From Gemmatimonadales bacterium (GTDB lineage: Bacteria; Gemmatimonadota; Gemmatimonadetes; Palauibacterales; Palauibacteraceae): a stretch of DNA of 60,400 nucleotides. The position numbers and the translations under genes were made by a program. Positions 1 through 9,537 of the stretch are shown here, in pieces. The stretch lies in contig VXMR01000124.1 of NCBI GenBank assembly GCA_009841005.1, forward strand, positions 1-60,400. The letters run 5' to 3'. The notes beneath the pieces were generated by a model. The model worked only from the letters and a program-made list of their open reading frames with translations, had not been told where the DNA came from and did not search any database. Within the stretch, counting starts at the first letter, position 1. Every line of letters begins with the position of its first letter.

Positions 1-74
1 CGGACCCACTCCGTGACGAAGAGGACGACCGCCACCGCGACGATGGCGAGGACGATGATGACGTCGGCCGTCAC
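1..74 (-). CDS. SLC13-like (citrate/arsenite-type) permease, N-terminus only
   Basis: Only the first 24 codons are present; the gene runs off the left edge. Translation from the GTG at 74..72 gives a short polar start (MTADV), one continuous hydrophobic helix (IIVLAIVAVAVVLFV) and then TEWVR. This is the usual opening of SLC13/DASS-type and ArsB/NhaD-like permeases, which move carboxylates, sulfate or oxyanions across the inner membrane. The GTG overlaps the TGA stop of the upstream permease (GTGA), so the two genes are probably translationally coupled. The family call rests on one helix and could be wrong; another polytopic transporter is possible. Confidence 0.5.
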   Translation of the reverse strand, partial: MTADVIIVLAIVAVAVVLFVTEWV

Positions 75-2332
75 GGTGCCGACCTCTGTCCCGGCCTCTG
101 CATCGTCGACACCGCCTGCGCGAGCCCCTGCGCGGCGAGCGTCCCGGCGTGGCGCCGGCGGCCGAGGAGGATGAGCGGCATGTCCGTCCTCCGGGCAACT
201 TCCAGAGCGAAGGCGCCGATCGCCGGCTCGCCCCGGGCGCGGCGCTCCATCCCCATCACCACGAGGTCGCTCCCCTCTCCCATGCGCACGATCGGCTCAA
301 CCGGATCATCGGTGTATTCGAATTCGACGCCGTAGGGACCCGCGGCTTCATCTCTCGCGAGCTGTCGGACGGAGCGCTCGGCCCTTCGCCGCCGGTCGGG
401 GGAAGTGTCGGACGGGAGCGCGCACAGGAACGTGACGGCGGGCTCCGAGGAGCGCGAGAGGCTGCCGAGCAGGCGGGCGCGCAGCTCGCTGTGGTCGCGT
501 CGTCCCTTCACCGTGACGAGGATGCGGGTCGCCTTCTCGATCCGCCAGCGGGGCGGCGCCCGCACGATGACGACGTCCGCGTCGATCCTGGAGATGAGAC
601 CTTCGAGCCGTGACTCCACCCCGGGTTTCGTGAGTCGCGGCAAACCCACCAGCACCGTTTCGCACGTGCGGCTGTTGGCCACGCGGGCGATCTCGCCCCA
701 AACGTCCGACGCGATCGTGAACAGCGTCTCCGGAGACACCGGGTCTTCGATGCCGCGCCCCACGGACTCGCCCAGAACGTCCTTCGCATCCTGGACCGCG
801 GCATCGATGGACAGGGCGGGACGACCCTCCCTCGGAATCACCGACAACAGGAGAATTCGGCCCACGCCCGGCGCGCGAACCGTGTTCGCGATATCTGCGA
901 GACTCGCCGCGCTCGCCGGATTCGCCACGGGAACGACGACGAGCGGGCTGCGCCCGCGGAGCCGCGCGAGGTCCGGATCGCGCGCCTGGGCGCTCGCGTC
1001 CGCCAGGCGGGCGCCCGGGGCGAGCAGCGTCAGGTACAGCACCGCGCCCAGGCCGAGCCACACCGCGACCACGCGCCCCGCCTCGGGAACCGCGATGGCC
1101 TGGAAGATCGCGAGCCCCACGCACAGCGCGGCGCCGACGACCGGAAGCGTGGCGGGACGCGGGTGGCCGGAGCGCATCCGCGCCAGCATCGCCGCCCAAT
1201 GGACCATGGCGAACGAGATCAGGAAGATGAGGCTCGAGGCGGCGCCCGCTGCGGCGACGTTCCCCACCGCGACGGCTATGAGCGTCATCATGGCGCCCGT
1301 CGCGACCACGGCCATCGCGGGCGTCCCCGTGCGCCCCCGCATCTCGCCCACCCGGTGCGGCAGCGTCCGGTCGCGCGCCATCGAGAACGCCACGCGAGAG
1401 GCCCCGAACACGTTCGCGTGGAGCGCCGACATCATCGACAGGAGACCCGCGCCGATGACGAGCCAGTACCCCGCGGGGCCCATGAAACGCTCCGCCGCCT
1501 CGGCCACGAGCCCTTCCGGGTGCGCCCGCGCCGCCGCCTGGATGCCCTCCGGCGGCGCGCCCACGGTCGAGACGACGATGAGCAGCGGGATGTAGATGAC
1601 GAGCGCGATCCCCAGCGAGAGGTACATCGCCCGCGGCACGGTGCGCTCGGAATCCCGTACCTCTCCGCCGACGGCGGCGATGAGATCGAACCCCTGCAGC
1701 GCGATGAAGGTGTAGCCCATCGCCTGGAGGAGACCGAGCGACCCCTCCGGGGCGAACGGGCTCAACCGCTGTAGCGCCTCGCCGGGCGAGCCCGCGAGCC
1801 ACGCAATGAAGCCGCCGACGAGGAGGACGGCGAATACGACGACCTTGCCGATCGTCGCCGCGTTCCCTCCGCCGGCCGTCCGCTGGACGAGCAGGAGCGT
1901 GTAGGCGCCCACGGCGGCGATCGCGAGACCGACCTGGACCCACCCCTGCCCGACCCAGTCCCACCCGAGGCCGAGCGCGGGGGCCAGACGCTCGAAGCCT
2001 TCGACGAGGAAGGCGGCGAAGCCCAGCGCGTAAAGCACGCCCGCGACGATGGAGGCGAACCAGACGACCCAGCCCACGATGAAGGCGACCTCGATCGAGA
2101 GCACCTTCTTCGCGTACGTGTAGATGCCGCCCGATTCCGGGAAGCGGCGCGCGAGGCGGGCGAAGCTCATCGCGGTGAGGAACGCGATCCCCCCGTTGAG
2201 GCCGAAGGCGAGCATGGCGGCGGGGCCCGCGGTGGCGAACGCGACGCCCGCGAGGGCGAGGATCCCGCCTCCCACGATCGCGCCGACGCCAAGCGCCGTC
2301 GCGCCGTAGAGCCCCATGTGCCGTTCGCTCAT
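71..2332 (-). CDS. APC-family amino acid permease fused to C-terminal UspA-like domains
   Basis: A 753-residue protein. Residues 1 to about 440 hold roughly 12 hydrophobic segments with the APC signature near the N-terminus (GVGAIVGGGILALAG). Residues from about 460 onward are soluble and look like two universal-stress-protein units, with motifs such as VVVPVANP, LLLSVIPREG, VVMGMERRARG and LILLGRR. APC-Usp fusions are known in bacteria and archaea and are thought to let a nucleotide-responsive domain tune amino acid or polyamine uptake. The substrate is not predictable. The ATG at 2332 has an AGGGA ribosome site about 8 bases upstream. The next gene (SLC13-like) overlaps its stop, giving a two-transporter operon. 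Confidence 0.85.
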   Translation of the reverse strand: MSERHMGLYGATALGVGAIVGGGILALAGVAFATAGPAAMLAFGLNGGIAFLTAMSFARLARRFPESGGIYTYAKKVLSIEVAFIVGWVVWFASIVAGVLYALGFAAFLVEGFERLAPALGLGWDWVGQGWVQVGLAIAAVGAYTLLLVQRTAGGGNAATIGKVVVFAVLLVGGFIAWLAGSPGEALQRLSPFAPEGSLGLLQAMGYTFIALQGFDLIAAVGGEVRDSERTVPRAMYLSLGIALVIYIPLLIVVSTVGAPPEGIQAAARAHPEGLVAEAAERFMGPAGYWLVIGAGLLSMMSALHANVFGASRVAFSMARDRTLPHRVGEMRGRTGTPAMAVVATGAMMTLIAVAVGNVAAAGAASSLIFLISFAMVHWAAMLARMRSGHPRPATLPVVGAALCVGLAIFQAIAVPEAGRVVAVWLGLGAVLYLTLLAPGARLADASAQARDPDLARLRGRSPLVVVPVANPASAASLADIANTVRAPGVGRILLLSVIPREGRPALSIDAAVQDAKDVLGESVGRGIEDPVSPETLFTIASDVWGEIARVANSRTCETVLVGLPRLTKPGVESRLEGLISRIDADVVIVRAPPRWRIEKATRILVTVKGRRDHSELRARLLGSLSRSSEPAVTFLCALPSDTSPDRRRRAERSVRQLARDEAAGPYGVEFEYTDDPVEPIVRMGEGSDLVVMGMERRARGEPAIGAFALEVARRTDMPLILLGRRRHAGTLAAQGLAQAVSTMQRPGQRSAP

Positions 2333-2497
2333 CCCCGAGTCCCTGGAGGTGCCGGCCGCCGTACCCGGCCGTCGTGTCGGTCACGGTGCTGCTGGCGGTG
2401 CCCGTTGTTTCCGCCGGAGGGCCCGCTAATCTTGGGGCCCACCCCGACAATGTCACCCCGACCCGGACACTGACCCGGCGACGCCGAGGGAGCGCGA

Positions 2498-3748
2498 GTG
2501 AACGCCCCAGCCCTCTTCTCCAGACGGTCTCTCGAGCTCCAGGCGCGCGTGCGCGAGTTCATGGAGGCACACGTCCACCCCCATGAGGAGACCTTCGACC
2601 GGGAGATCGAAGCGGCGGACAACCGGTTCTCCGCGCCTCCGATCCTGGAGACGCTGAAGGGACGGGCACGTGACGAGGGACTGTGGAACCTCTTCCTCCC
2701 ACCCGACGCGGAGCTGGCCGACGGCGCGGACCCCGAGGCTCGCTACGGGGCCGGTCTGTCGAATCTCGAATACGCGCTCATCTGCGAGGTCATGGGACGC
2801 GTGGAATGGGCGCCCGAGGTCTTCAACTGCAACGCTCCCGACACGGGAAACATGGAGACGCTGGCCCGCTACGGGACGCCCGCGCAGCGGAAGGAGTGGC
2901 TCGAACCGCTGCTGTCGGGGGAGATCCGCTCGTCCTTCGCGATGACGGAGCCGGACGTGGCCTCGTCGGACGCGACGAACATCCGCTCGTCGATCGTCCG
3001 CAAGGGGGACGAGTGGGTCATCAACGGCCACAAGTGGTGGGCGACGCAGGCCCCCCGGGCGGAGTGCCGGCTGTTCATCTTCATGGGCAAGACGGACCCG
3101 GAAGCGGCGCGCCACCGGCAGCAGTCGATGGTACTCGTGCCACGCGACGCCGCCGGGATCGAGATCGTCCGGCCGCTCGGCGTGTTCGGCTACGACAGCG
3201 CCCCCGTCGGCCACGGCGAGGTACGCTTCACCGACGTCCGCGTGCCCGCCGGGAACATCCTCCTCGGCCCCGGCCGCGGGTTCGAGATCGCGCAGGGACG
3301 CCTCGGCCCCGGCCGAATCCACCACTGCATGCGGCTCATCGGCGTCGCCGAACGCGCGATCGAGGACATGGCCGAGCGCGCGAGGACCCGCGTCGCCTTC
3401 TCCGGCCCACTGGCCGAGAAGGGCGCACTTCGCCACGCGCTCGCCGAATGCCGCATCGCCGTAGACCAGGCCCGGCTGCTCACGCTCCATGCCGCGCACA
3501 TGATGGACACCGTCGGAAACAAGGCCGCGCGCCGGGAGATCGCGATGATCAAGGTCGTCGCCCCACGCATGGCGTGCGGCGTCCTCGACCAGGCGATCCA
3601 GGTCCACGGCGCCCTCGGCGTGAGCCCCGACACGTGGCTCGCCGCAGCCTACGCGCACTCGCGCACACTGCGCCTCGCCGACGGCCCCGACGAGGTCCAC
3701 CTCGAAGCGCTCGCGAAGCTCGAACTGCGGGCGTCGCGGGAGTCGTAA
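2498..3748 (+). CDS. Acyl-CoA dehydrogenase, ACAD10/11-like
   Basis: A 416-residue FAD enzyme with the full acyl-CoA dehydrogenase fold. There is an N-terminal helical domain, a middle beta domain with [13 protein letters not shown] and INGHKWW, and a C-terminal helical domain with [11 protein letters not shown]. It resembles the ACAD10/ACAD11 branch more than the short-chain enzymes. In eukaryotes that branch acts with an APH-like kinase domain on 4-hydroxyacyl-CoA. A gene for such a kinase ends only 50 bp away on the other strand. The start is GTG at 2498, preceded by GAGGGAG. It is the only plus-strand gene between the APC permease and the catabolic operon. The 165-bp gap before it holds its promoter, but I see no clear consensus. 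Confidence 0.88.
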   Translation: MNAPALFSRRSLELQARVREFMEAHVHPHEETFDREIEAADNRFSAPPILETLKGRARDEGLWNLFLPPDAELADGADPEARYGAGLSNLEYALICEVMGRVEWAPEVFNCNAPDTGNMETLARYGTPAQRKEWLEPLLSGEIRSSFAMTEPDVASSDATNIRSSIVRKGDEWVINGHKWWATQAPRAECRLFIFMGKTDPEAARHRQQSMVLVPRDAAGIEIVRPLGVFGYDSAPVGHGEVRFTDVRVPAGNILLGPGRGFEIAQGRLGPGRIHHCMRLIGVAERAIEDMAERARTRVAFSGPLAEKGALRHALAECRIAVDQARLLTLHAAHMMDTVGNKAARREIAMIKVVAPRMACGVLDQAIQVHGALGVSPDTWLAAAYAHSRTLRLADGPDEVHLEALAKLELRASRES

Positions 3749-3798
3749 GGGTCGCGGCGGACCTCAGGCTGGCCGGGCTCACGCGGCCGCGGCGCGCC

Positions 3799-4875
3799 TC
3801 AGGCGCGGCGGGCGAAGCTCCAGCCGGCTTCCGCGAGCATCGGCGCCTTCGCACCGACCTCCAGCGCGTTACGCGAACTCGCGTTGCCCTGGAGGGCGCG
3901 CGCGTAGACGCCCTGACAGATCGACGCGAGCCGGAACAGGCCGAACGCCATGAAGAATTCCCAGTCCGGCACTCCGTCGCGCCCCGTCCGCCGGCAGTAG
4001 GCGGCGACGTATTCCTCCTCGGACGGAATCCCCAGCGCCTCGCAATCGATCTCCCCCAACCCCTTCCACAGGGGCCCCTCGGGCAAATGATACGTCATGC
4101 AGTTGTAGGCGAGGTCGGCCAGCGGATGGCCCAGCGTCGACAGCTCCCAGTCGACGATCGCGAGCACCCGCGGCTCGGTCGGGTGCAGGATCATGTTGTC
4201 GAGCCGATAGTCGCCGTGCGCGATCGTCGTCTCCTCCTCGACCGCGTCGCTGGCGGGGACATGCGCGGGCAGCCACTCGACGAGCGCCTCCATCGCAGGG
4301 ATCGGATCGGTGCGGGCCGCCTCGTACTGTCTCGTCCAGACCGACAGCTGCCGCGCCACGTAGCTCGACGGCTTCCCGTAGTCTCCCAGACCGACCGCGA
4401 CCCAATCCACGGCGTGCAGCCGCGCCAGCGCTTCGTTCATCGCATCGTAGATCGCCGCCCGCTCGTCGGGAGAGTCGACCTCCGGGAGCCCCGGCGCCGA
4501 GGGCACCCGTCCCTCCACATGCTCCATGACGAAGAACGCCTGCCCGATCACGCCGGGATCCTCGCACAGGTGAATCATCCCCGGCACGGGGACGTCGGTG
4601 TCCGCGAGCGCCTTCATCACGCGGTATTCGCGCTCGACCAGGTGCGCCGACGGGAGCAGGTCGCCCGGTGGTTTCTTCCTCAGGACGAAGTGCCGACCCT
4701 CCGCTTCGAGACGGTACGTGGGATTGGACTGGCCACCCTGGTACTGAAGCGCCGTCAGTCCGGAAGCGAATTCACGCAGACCCTGAGCGCACAGGTAGTC
4801 GGCGAGCTGCCGCTCGTCGAACCGGTGCACTTCCGCGACGGGACCAAGGGGCAGTGCCCGGCGGACCACGCTCAT
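3799..4875 (-). CDS. APH-like phosphotransferase (ACAD10/11 kinase-domain type)
   Basis: A 358-residue aminoglycoside-phosphotransferase-fold kinase. Visible motifs are the ATP-binding segment (QYQGGQSNPTYRL then HFVLRKKPPG), the Brenner-type catalytic loop IAHGDYRLDNMI, and VLAIVDWELSTLGHPLADLAY for the metal-binding aspartate. This subfamily is the N-terminal half of vertebrate ACAD10/11 and includes the LvaA kinase of levulinate catabolism, which phosphorylates 4-hydroxyacyl-CoA so that an ACAD-like partner can remove the phosphate. It overlaps the TRAP binding-protein gene by ATGA, so it is the last gene of the operon. The nearby ACAD gene is a plausible partner, although it lies on the opposite strand. 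Confidence 0.85.
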   Translation of the reverse strand: MSVVRRALPLGPVAEVHRFDERQLADYLCAQGLREFASGLTALQYQGGQSNPTYRLEAEGRHFVLRKKPPGDLLPSAHLVEREYRVMKALADTDVPVPGMIHLCEDPGVIGQAFFVMEHVEGRVPSAPGLPEVDSPDERAAIYDAMNEALARLHAVDWVAVGLGDYGKPSSYVARQLSVWTRQYEAARTDPIPAMEALVEWLPAHVPASDAVEEETTIAHGDYRLDNMILHPTEPRVLAIVDWELSTLGHPLADLAYNCMTYHLPEGPLWKGLGEIDCEALGIPSEEEYVAAYCRRTGRDGVPDWEFFMAFGLFRLASICQGVYARALQGNASSRNALEVGAKAPMLAEAGWSFARRA

Positions 4876-5870
4876 CGTACGGTGCCGAACAGGCGGATGA
4901 CGTCGCCGACGGTCGCGTCGCCGACCCGGCGCGCAAGGCCCGCCTCGCGGACGCCCGCGATCGCCTGTTCAAAGCGGCTCTTCTCGCTTTCCGCGAGGTC
5001 GATCATCTCGACGCCGGCCTCCTCCGCCAGCCGCAGACCGTCATCACCGGCACGCGCGTACGCCACGGCCCCGGCCCTGGACAGGGAGGCATCGGCAGCT
5101 TCGTCGATCCAGCTCCGTTCCTCGGGCGAAAGGGTCTCGTACACACCCTGATTCATCAGCAGAACGAACGGCAGTCCGGATGCGGGCAGCCAGGTCGTCA
5201 GGTAGGCGGCAGGCTCGTGAAGCTGGAACGTCGCTATGCCCGAAGGGGAGATGGCGACGCCGTCGATCACGCCCGTGGTCAGACTCTGGTGGACGACCGT
5301 ACCGGACTGCATGACGGCGCTGGCCCCGAGCGCTTCGATGAACGGAATGAGGCTCCGCGAGGAGACCCGTATCTTCAGCCCGCGCAGATCCTCGAGCCTG
5401 CGCACGGGCGTGTCGCGCGTGAGCAGCACGGGGGGAGAGTTGGCCCAGATCCCCAGAACCTTCGCTTCGTATTCCCGCTCCAGGACCGGCCGGGCGCGCA
5501 GCAGGGCTTCGGTGCATTCCAGCGCGGTATTGCAGACACCGGGGTATCCGATCAGGTCGGTCTTCGGAAAGAGGTCGGCGGTGTAGGCGGGAATGGCAAG
5601 GGCAATGTCGGCCACGCCGTTGCGCAGAATCGAATATTGCGCCGGAGCCGACGAGTTCAGCGCGCCCGCGGGGAACTGCCTAACGGTCAGTTCGCCTTCC
5701 GAGAGCTCCTCGATTGTCTGCGAGAGCGGGGTGAACACAGCCTCGTTGAGTGGGTGATCCGCTGCCAGGAAATGAGCCAGCGAGAGTTCCTTCGTCTCGG
5801 AAGGGGCGCCACCTCCGCAGGCGATTGACGCGCTGGCCGCGAGGACGAGGATCGGCCTGGTAGCCGCCAC
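4872..5870 (-). CDS. TRAP transporter periplasmic binding protein (DctP family)
   Basis: A 332-residue extracytoplasmic solute receptor. The N-terminus has a short hydrophobic stretch ending in ASIACGGG, which fits a lipobox and would anchor it to the membrane. The body carries TRAP-SBP features: SLAHFLAADHPLN at the start of the mature protein, QFPAGALN, and the LKIRVSSRSLIPFIEALGA region holding the arginine that usually binds the substrate carboxylate. The start is GTG at 5870, three bases after the permease stop. It belongs with DctQ and DctM upstream, but an NCS2 permease gene lies between them, which is unusual. The substrate is probably a carboxylate (family knowledge). Confidence 0.88.
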   Translation of the reverse strand: MAATRPILVLAASASIACGGGAPSETKELSLAHFLAADHPLNEAVFTPLSQTIEELSEGELTVRQFPAGALNSSAPAQYSILRNGVADIALAIPAYTADLFPKTDLIGYPGVCNTALECTEALLRARPVLEREYEAKVLGIWANSPPVLLTRDTPVRRLEDLRGLKIRVSSRSLIPFIEALGASAVMQSGTVVHQSLTTGVIDGVAISPSGIATFQLHEPAAYLTTWLPASGLPFVLLMNQGVYETLSPEERSWIDEAADASLSRAGAVAYARAGDDGLRLAEEAGVEMIDLAESEKSRFEQAIAGVREAGLARRVGDATVGDVIRLFGTVR

Positions 5871-5873
5871 GTG

Positions 5874-7682
5874 TCAGGAGTCGCGCCGGGGGGCCGCGGC
5901 AACGCGGAGCGTCAGGATGTCCATGTCGTGAAACTGCTGGTGTCGGACGGAGGACGCGAGGTGCCTTAGCAGCCGCAGGGATATCTCCTGGTCCACACGG
6001 CCGGCCCGGGTCTCCGTGCCGAGCCATGCCAAGCGGTCCTGGAGATTGAGTTCGTCGCTGCCCGCGGCGCCGACCCTGAACTCCAGCACAGCCTCGCGGT
6101 CCTCCTCGCTTGCCGTCAGGTGCAGTTCGCTCCGCCCACCGCCCGCCGTTTCTTCGGCTTCAGCCAGCTCTTCGCGCGACTCGAGCAGGGTGAGCAGCGC
6201 CTCCTCTCCGGCCGCTTCGAGGCGTTCCGTGATGGCCTCCATCCCGTGCCGCGCCGCAAACGCCTGAATCCATTCCCTCATGCGGGGCACCTCGGCCATG
6301 TCGAGTTCGCCCCTGAACCGATCCCTCCGTGGTGCGGTCAGCGCCGTGAGCAGGAGCGCCACCAGGCCCCCGGTGGTCAATCCGTTGCTCAGCAGGCCAC
6401 CCGCGAACTCCGCGAACCAGGCCGGGAAAATCATGTCGAACTCGAAGGCGACGCCGGTCCAGAATGAGACGCCCGCGATCAGACCGTTGCGGGGGTTCGT
6501 GCCCATGCTCCGTACGACCTCCCGCATCCCGACCGTGAACAGCGTCGCCATGACTACGGCGATCGACGCGGCCACGACGGCGGGGGGGACGGCGAGGATG
6601 AGGGCGAGCGCCTTCGGGAGGAAAGCCAGGACGACGAAGACGATGCCGGCCGCAACACCGACGCTGCGCGCCGCGACGCCGGTGATCTCGACGGCGGCTA
6701 CGGCTCCCGCGTGGGGCGTGCCGGGCATCGTGCCCGCGAGGCCGGCCAGCAGATTCCCGGCCCCTTCCGCCGCCACGGCGCGCTGTACCGCCCGATAGTC
6801 GATCGCGCGTGGGCGGCGCCACGCCACTCGCTGGGTGGAGATCGCGACGGCGACCGATTTCGTCGAACCGATCAGGGCCACGAACAGAAACGCCGGCAGG
6901 AGCCCCCAGAATGCGGGCCCGAAGTCGAGATCCAGCCCGGGCGGCCGACCGGGCGGAATGCCGATCCAGCCGGCATCGGCCACTCGCCCGGTGTCGTAGA
7001 TCCCGAAGAATGCGCCCACCACGGCGCCGGCGACGATGCCGGCCACGGGTGCCCAGAGGCGCAGCGTCCCCTTCCCCTTGAGCGCCATCACGAGGATGGT
7101 GCAGATCGTCACGCCGGCGCTCACCGGCACGGCCATCGTCGGCGCTCCGGGGGGCAACTCGTTGAGCATGCCGAAGAGCACCGGCATCACGGTGACGGGA
7201 AGGAGCATGACCACCGTCCCCGTGACGACCGGTGTGAGAACCCGGTGCAGCAACGAGAGTCTGGCGGAAAGCGCCGCCTGGGCAATCGCCGAGATGACGA
7301 CGAGGGTGGCGAGCAGCCCCGGCCCTCCCTGCAGCAGGGCTTCCGCACAGACGGCGATGAAGATGGCCGAGCTGACATGCGTCAGAGTGAACCCCGCGCC
7401 GATCCGTCCTCTCCGGGAGGCCTGCATGATCGTGGAAACGCCACACGCCAGCACGGAGGCGAACGCCGCCCAGAAGATGAGGTCCTCGGCGGCGCCGGCC
7501 CGGAACACGATCGTCGGCATCAGCACGACCCCGTTCACGCAGAGGGCGGCGAGCTGCAGACCGAGGCCGACGGAGAGCGATGCGGGAATCCGGTCGCCGA
7601 CTTCGTAACGGAGATCGTCCTCGGAGCCCGTTCGAGGCGACGCGCGAGCGCCCGCCGGCTCGTCCCGCGTGTTCGCGCTCAC
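5874..7682 (-). CDS. NCS2 (uracil/xanthine-type) permease with C-terminal soluble domain
   Basis: The start is GTG at 7682, which overlaps the DctM stop (GTGA) and gives 602 residues. Residues 1 to about 440 are a NCS2/SulP-fold permease with repeated hydrophobic segments, GLGLQLAALCVNGVVLMPTIV at the start, and a GNLLAGLAGTMPGTPH segment where the family keeps its conserved glycine/proline motif. About 150 extra residues follow. They are charged, include RLAWLGTE and LRLLRHLASSVRHQQFHD, and end in RVAAAPRRDS. They look like a degenerate anti-sigma-factor-kinase-type ATPase fold, but I cannot confirm this. NCS2 proteins import nucleobases or urate by proton symport. Its place inside a TRAP/oxygenase operon suggests a heterocyclic or aromatic substrate (inference). 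Confidence 0.82.
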   Translation of the reverse strand: MSANTRDEPAGARASPRTGSEDDLRYEVGDRIPASLSVGLGLQLAALCVNGVVLMPTIVFRAGAAEDLIFWAAFASVLACGVSTIMQASRRGRIGAGFTLTHVSSAIFIAVCAEALLQGGPGLLATLVVISAIAQAALSARLSLLHRVLTPVVTGTVVMLLPVTVMPVLFGMLNELPPGAPTMAVPVSAGVTICTILVMALKGKGTLRLWAPVAGIVAGAVVGAFFGIYDTGRVADAGWIGIPPGRPPGLDLDFGPAFWGLLPAFLFVALIGSTKSVAVAISTQRVAWRRPRAIDYRAVQRAVAAEGAGNLLAGLAGTMPGTPHAGAVAAVEITGVAARSVGVAAGIVFVVLAFLPKALALILAVPPAVVAASIAVVMATLFTVGMREVVRSMGTNPRNGLIAGVSFWTGVAFEFDMIFPAWFAEFAGGLLSNGLTTGGLVALLLTALTAPRRDRFRGELDMAEVPRMREWIQAFAARHGMEAITERLEAAGEEALLTLLESREELAEAEETAGGGRSELHLTASEEDREAVLEFRVGAAGSDELNLQDRLAWLGTETRAGRVDQEISLRLLRHLASSVRHQQFHDMDILTLRVAAAPRRDS

Positions 7683-8986
7683 CCGTACATGGCGTTCGGG
7701 AGGAATGTGGCGACGCGCGGGAACAGCGCGATCAGAATCAGCGCCAACAGGAGTGCGAGCCAAAATGGCAGGATGCCCCGGAACATCGTCCGGACCGGTA
7801 CGTCGGGAGCGACGCCCTTCACCACGAAGATGTTCAGCCCGACCGGCGGCGAGATCAATCCCATTTCGAGTGTGATCACGATCATCACGCCGAACCAGAT
7901 CATGTCGATGCCCAGGGACGCGAGGACCGGCTGAACCAGAGGGACGGTCAGCACGAGCATCGCGAATCCGTCGAGAAACGTGCCGAGCACGACGAACATG
8001 AACAATACGAGCGCGACGACCTGGGGACCCGAAAACCCCTGTTCGCCGACCCACTCGGACGCGACGAACGCGATCCCGGTGAGTCCCAGGAAGACCTTGA
8101 ACACGAACGCCCCGAACAGGACCAGGAAGGCCGTGCCGCTCGCCTTCAGCGTGCCGCCGACGATCTCGATCACGGTCCTGCGGTTCAACGCTCGCCGCGC
8201 GCAAGCGGCGACCAGCGTCAGCAACGCGCCCACTCCGGCCGCTTCGATGGCGGAGAAGATGCCGGCGTATATGCCGCCGATGGTCACGACGACGATGCCC
8301 AGGATCCACGCTGCTCTCGCGGTGGCCCGGAAACGCTCCCTCCACGGCAGCGATGTCCCGGCGTGCGGCGCTTTGTGCGGATCGCGCCTGACGACGATCC
8401 AGACGGCGAGAACAAAGAGAAGCGTGAGCAGAACCCCGGGTATCACCCCGGCCATGAACAGGCGGCCGATGCTCTCTTCCGTGATGATCCCGTAGATCAC
8501 GAGGCCCGCCGAGGGCGGAATCAGTATTCCGAGCGTTCCGCCGGCGGCGATGGCACCGGTCGCCAGCGAGTCGTCGTACTTGAACCTGCGCATCTCGGGG
8601 AGGGACACGCGGCCCATGGTCAGCGCGGCGGCCAGCGACGAACCGGAGAGCGCCGAGAATCCGGCGCAGGCAATGATCGACGCGGACGCGAGACTGCCCC
8701 GGACGCGCCCGAGCCAACCGTGGGCGGCACGGTAGAGATCCCGGCTCATCCCGGAGGCCACGGCGAGATTCCCCATCAACATGAACAGCGGCAGGATGGT
8801 GAGGGGATAGCGCGAGGCGACGGCGAACACCTCTCCCGCCAGAACCGGCATCACGGCGCCAGGACGGACCGCGGCGATTCCGGCCACGCCCACGATGAGC
8901 ATCGCCAGCCCCGCGGGCACCCTGATGAACAACAGAACGAAGAGGGCGAGAAAGCCCAGAAGCGCGATACCGCTTCCGTCCATCAT
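7679..8986 (-). CDS. TRAP transporter large permease subunit (DctM)
   Basis: A 435-residue polytopic membrane protein with about 12 helices, the normal length for DctM. It shows the family signatures GNLAVASGMSRDL, GFSALSGSSLAAALTMGRV, ATGAIAAGGTLGILIPPS and LEMGLISPPVGLNIFVVKG. DctM forms the sodium-driven channel and works with DctQ and the DctP receptor. I chose the ATG at 8986 because it overlaps the DctQ stop (ATGA); a second ATG follows directly. An open frame extends upstream to 9472, but that part is an out-of-frame reading of dctQ. Confidence 0.93.
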   Translation of the reverse strand: MMDGSGIALLGFLALFVLLFIRVPAGLAMLIVGVAGIAAVRPGAVMPVLAGEVFAVASRYPLTILPLFMLMGNLAVASGMSRDLYRAAHGWLGRVRGSLASASIIACAGFSALSGSSLAAALTMGRVSLPEMRRFKYDDSLATGAIAAGGTLGILIPPSAGLVIYGIITEESIGRLFMAGVIPGVLLTLLFVLAVWIVVRRDPHKAPHAGTSLPWRERFRATARAAWILGIVVVTIGGIYAGIFSAIEAAGVGALLTLVAACARRALNRRTVIEIVGGTLKASGTAFLVLFGAFVFKVFLGLTGIAFVASEWVGEQGFSGPQVVALVLFMFVVLGTFLDGFAMLVLTVPLVQPVLASLGIDMIWFGVMIVITLEMGLISPPVGLNIFVVKGVAPDVPVRTMFRGILPFWLALLLALILIALFPRVATFLPNAMYG

Positions 8987-9537
8987 TCGTCCGGTTCGTT
9001 GGGGTCTTCGGCGTTCCACGTCGCAAGCCCCAGGAGCAGCTGGGACGTGAGCAGCAGTCCATAGGAGGCCAGTGACGCGCCGAGCACGTAGTAGAAGGGC
9101 AGGTGCGGGATCGACACGCTGCCGGTGACGGCGCCGCAGGGGAGGCCGCAACTGCCGTGCACGAACAGAGCGGCAGCGGCCACCGCGGTCACCCCCACAC
9201 CGAGCAGCCGGGCGGCGGCGTCCGTGACCCGCGTGACCCGCCGGCCCGCAAGGCGCGCGATCAGGTTGACGGAGACGTGAGAGCCCTCGCGAGCGCCGTA
9301 GGCGACCGCCGCCGCAACCACTACGGCCAGCGACATCGTGGAGACGTCCTCGATCCACAGGAGTGAATCGTTCAGGACGTAGCGCCAGAAGACCTCGGCC
9401 ACGGTGACGCCGAGCAGCACCGCGAGGGCGATGCCACCGGCAACGGCGAACGCCGCCGCCACGCGTCCGCAATACGATTCGACCCGCGAGAACCGGTCCT
9501 GGCGTCTCTCGAAGAAGCGCGTTCCAGACGGGGCCAC
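8983..9537 (-). CDS. TRAP transporter small permease subunit (DctQ)
   Basis: A 184-residue protein with four predicted transmembrane helices: about 24-48 (VAAAFAVAGGIALAVLLGV), 60-83, 101-125 and 145-168. This is the topology of the DctQ subunit that scaffolds DctM and docks the receptor. The EVFWRYVLNDSLLWIEDVS segment is typical of the family. The HGSCGLPCGAVTGSVSIPHL loop between helices 3 and 4 is longer and more cysteine-rich than I expect. The start is GTG at 9537, immediately after the stop of the oxygenase beta-subunit gene, and the end overlaps dctM. Confidence 0.88.
   Translation of the reverse strand: MAPSGTRFFERRQDRFSRVESYCGRVAAAFAVAGGIALAVLLGVTVAEVFWRYVLNDSLLWIEDVSTMSLAVVVAAAVAYGAREGSHVSVNLIARLAGRRVTRVTDAAARLLGVGVTAVAAAALFVHGSCGLPCGAVTGSVSIPHLPFYYVLGASLASYGLLLTSQLLLGLATWNAEDPNEPDE

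Noticed and set aside
7683-9062. Upstream extension of the NCS2 permease through dctM
   Set aside because: The extension is an antiparallel-style shadow of dctM with Arg/Gly-rich text; GTG at 7682 overlaps the dctM stop in the operon pattern.
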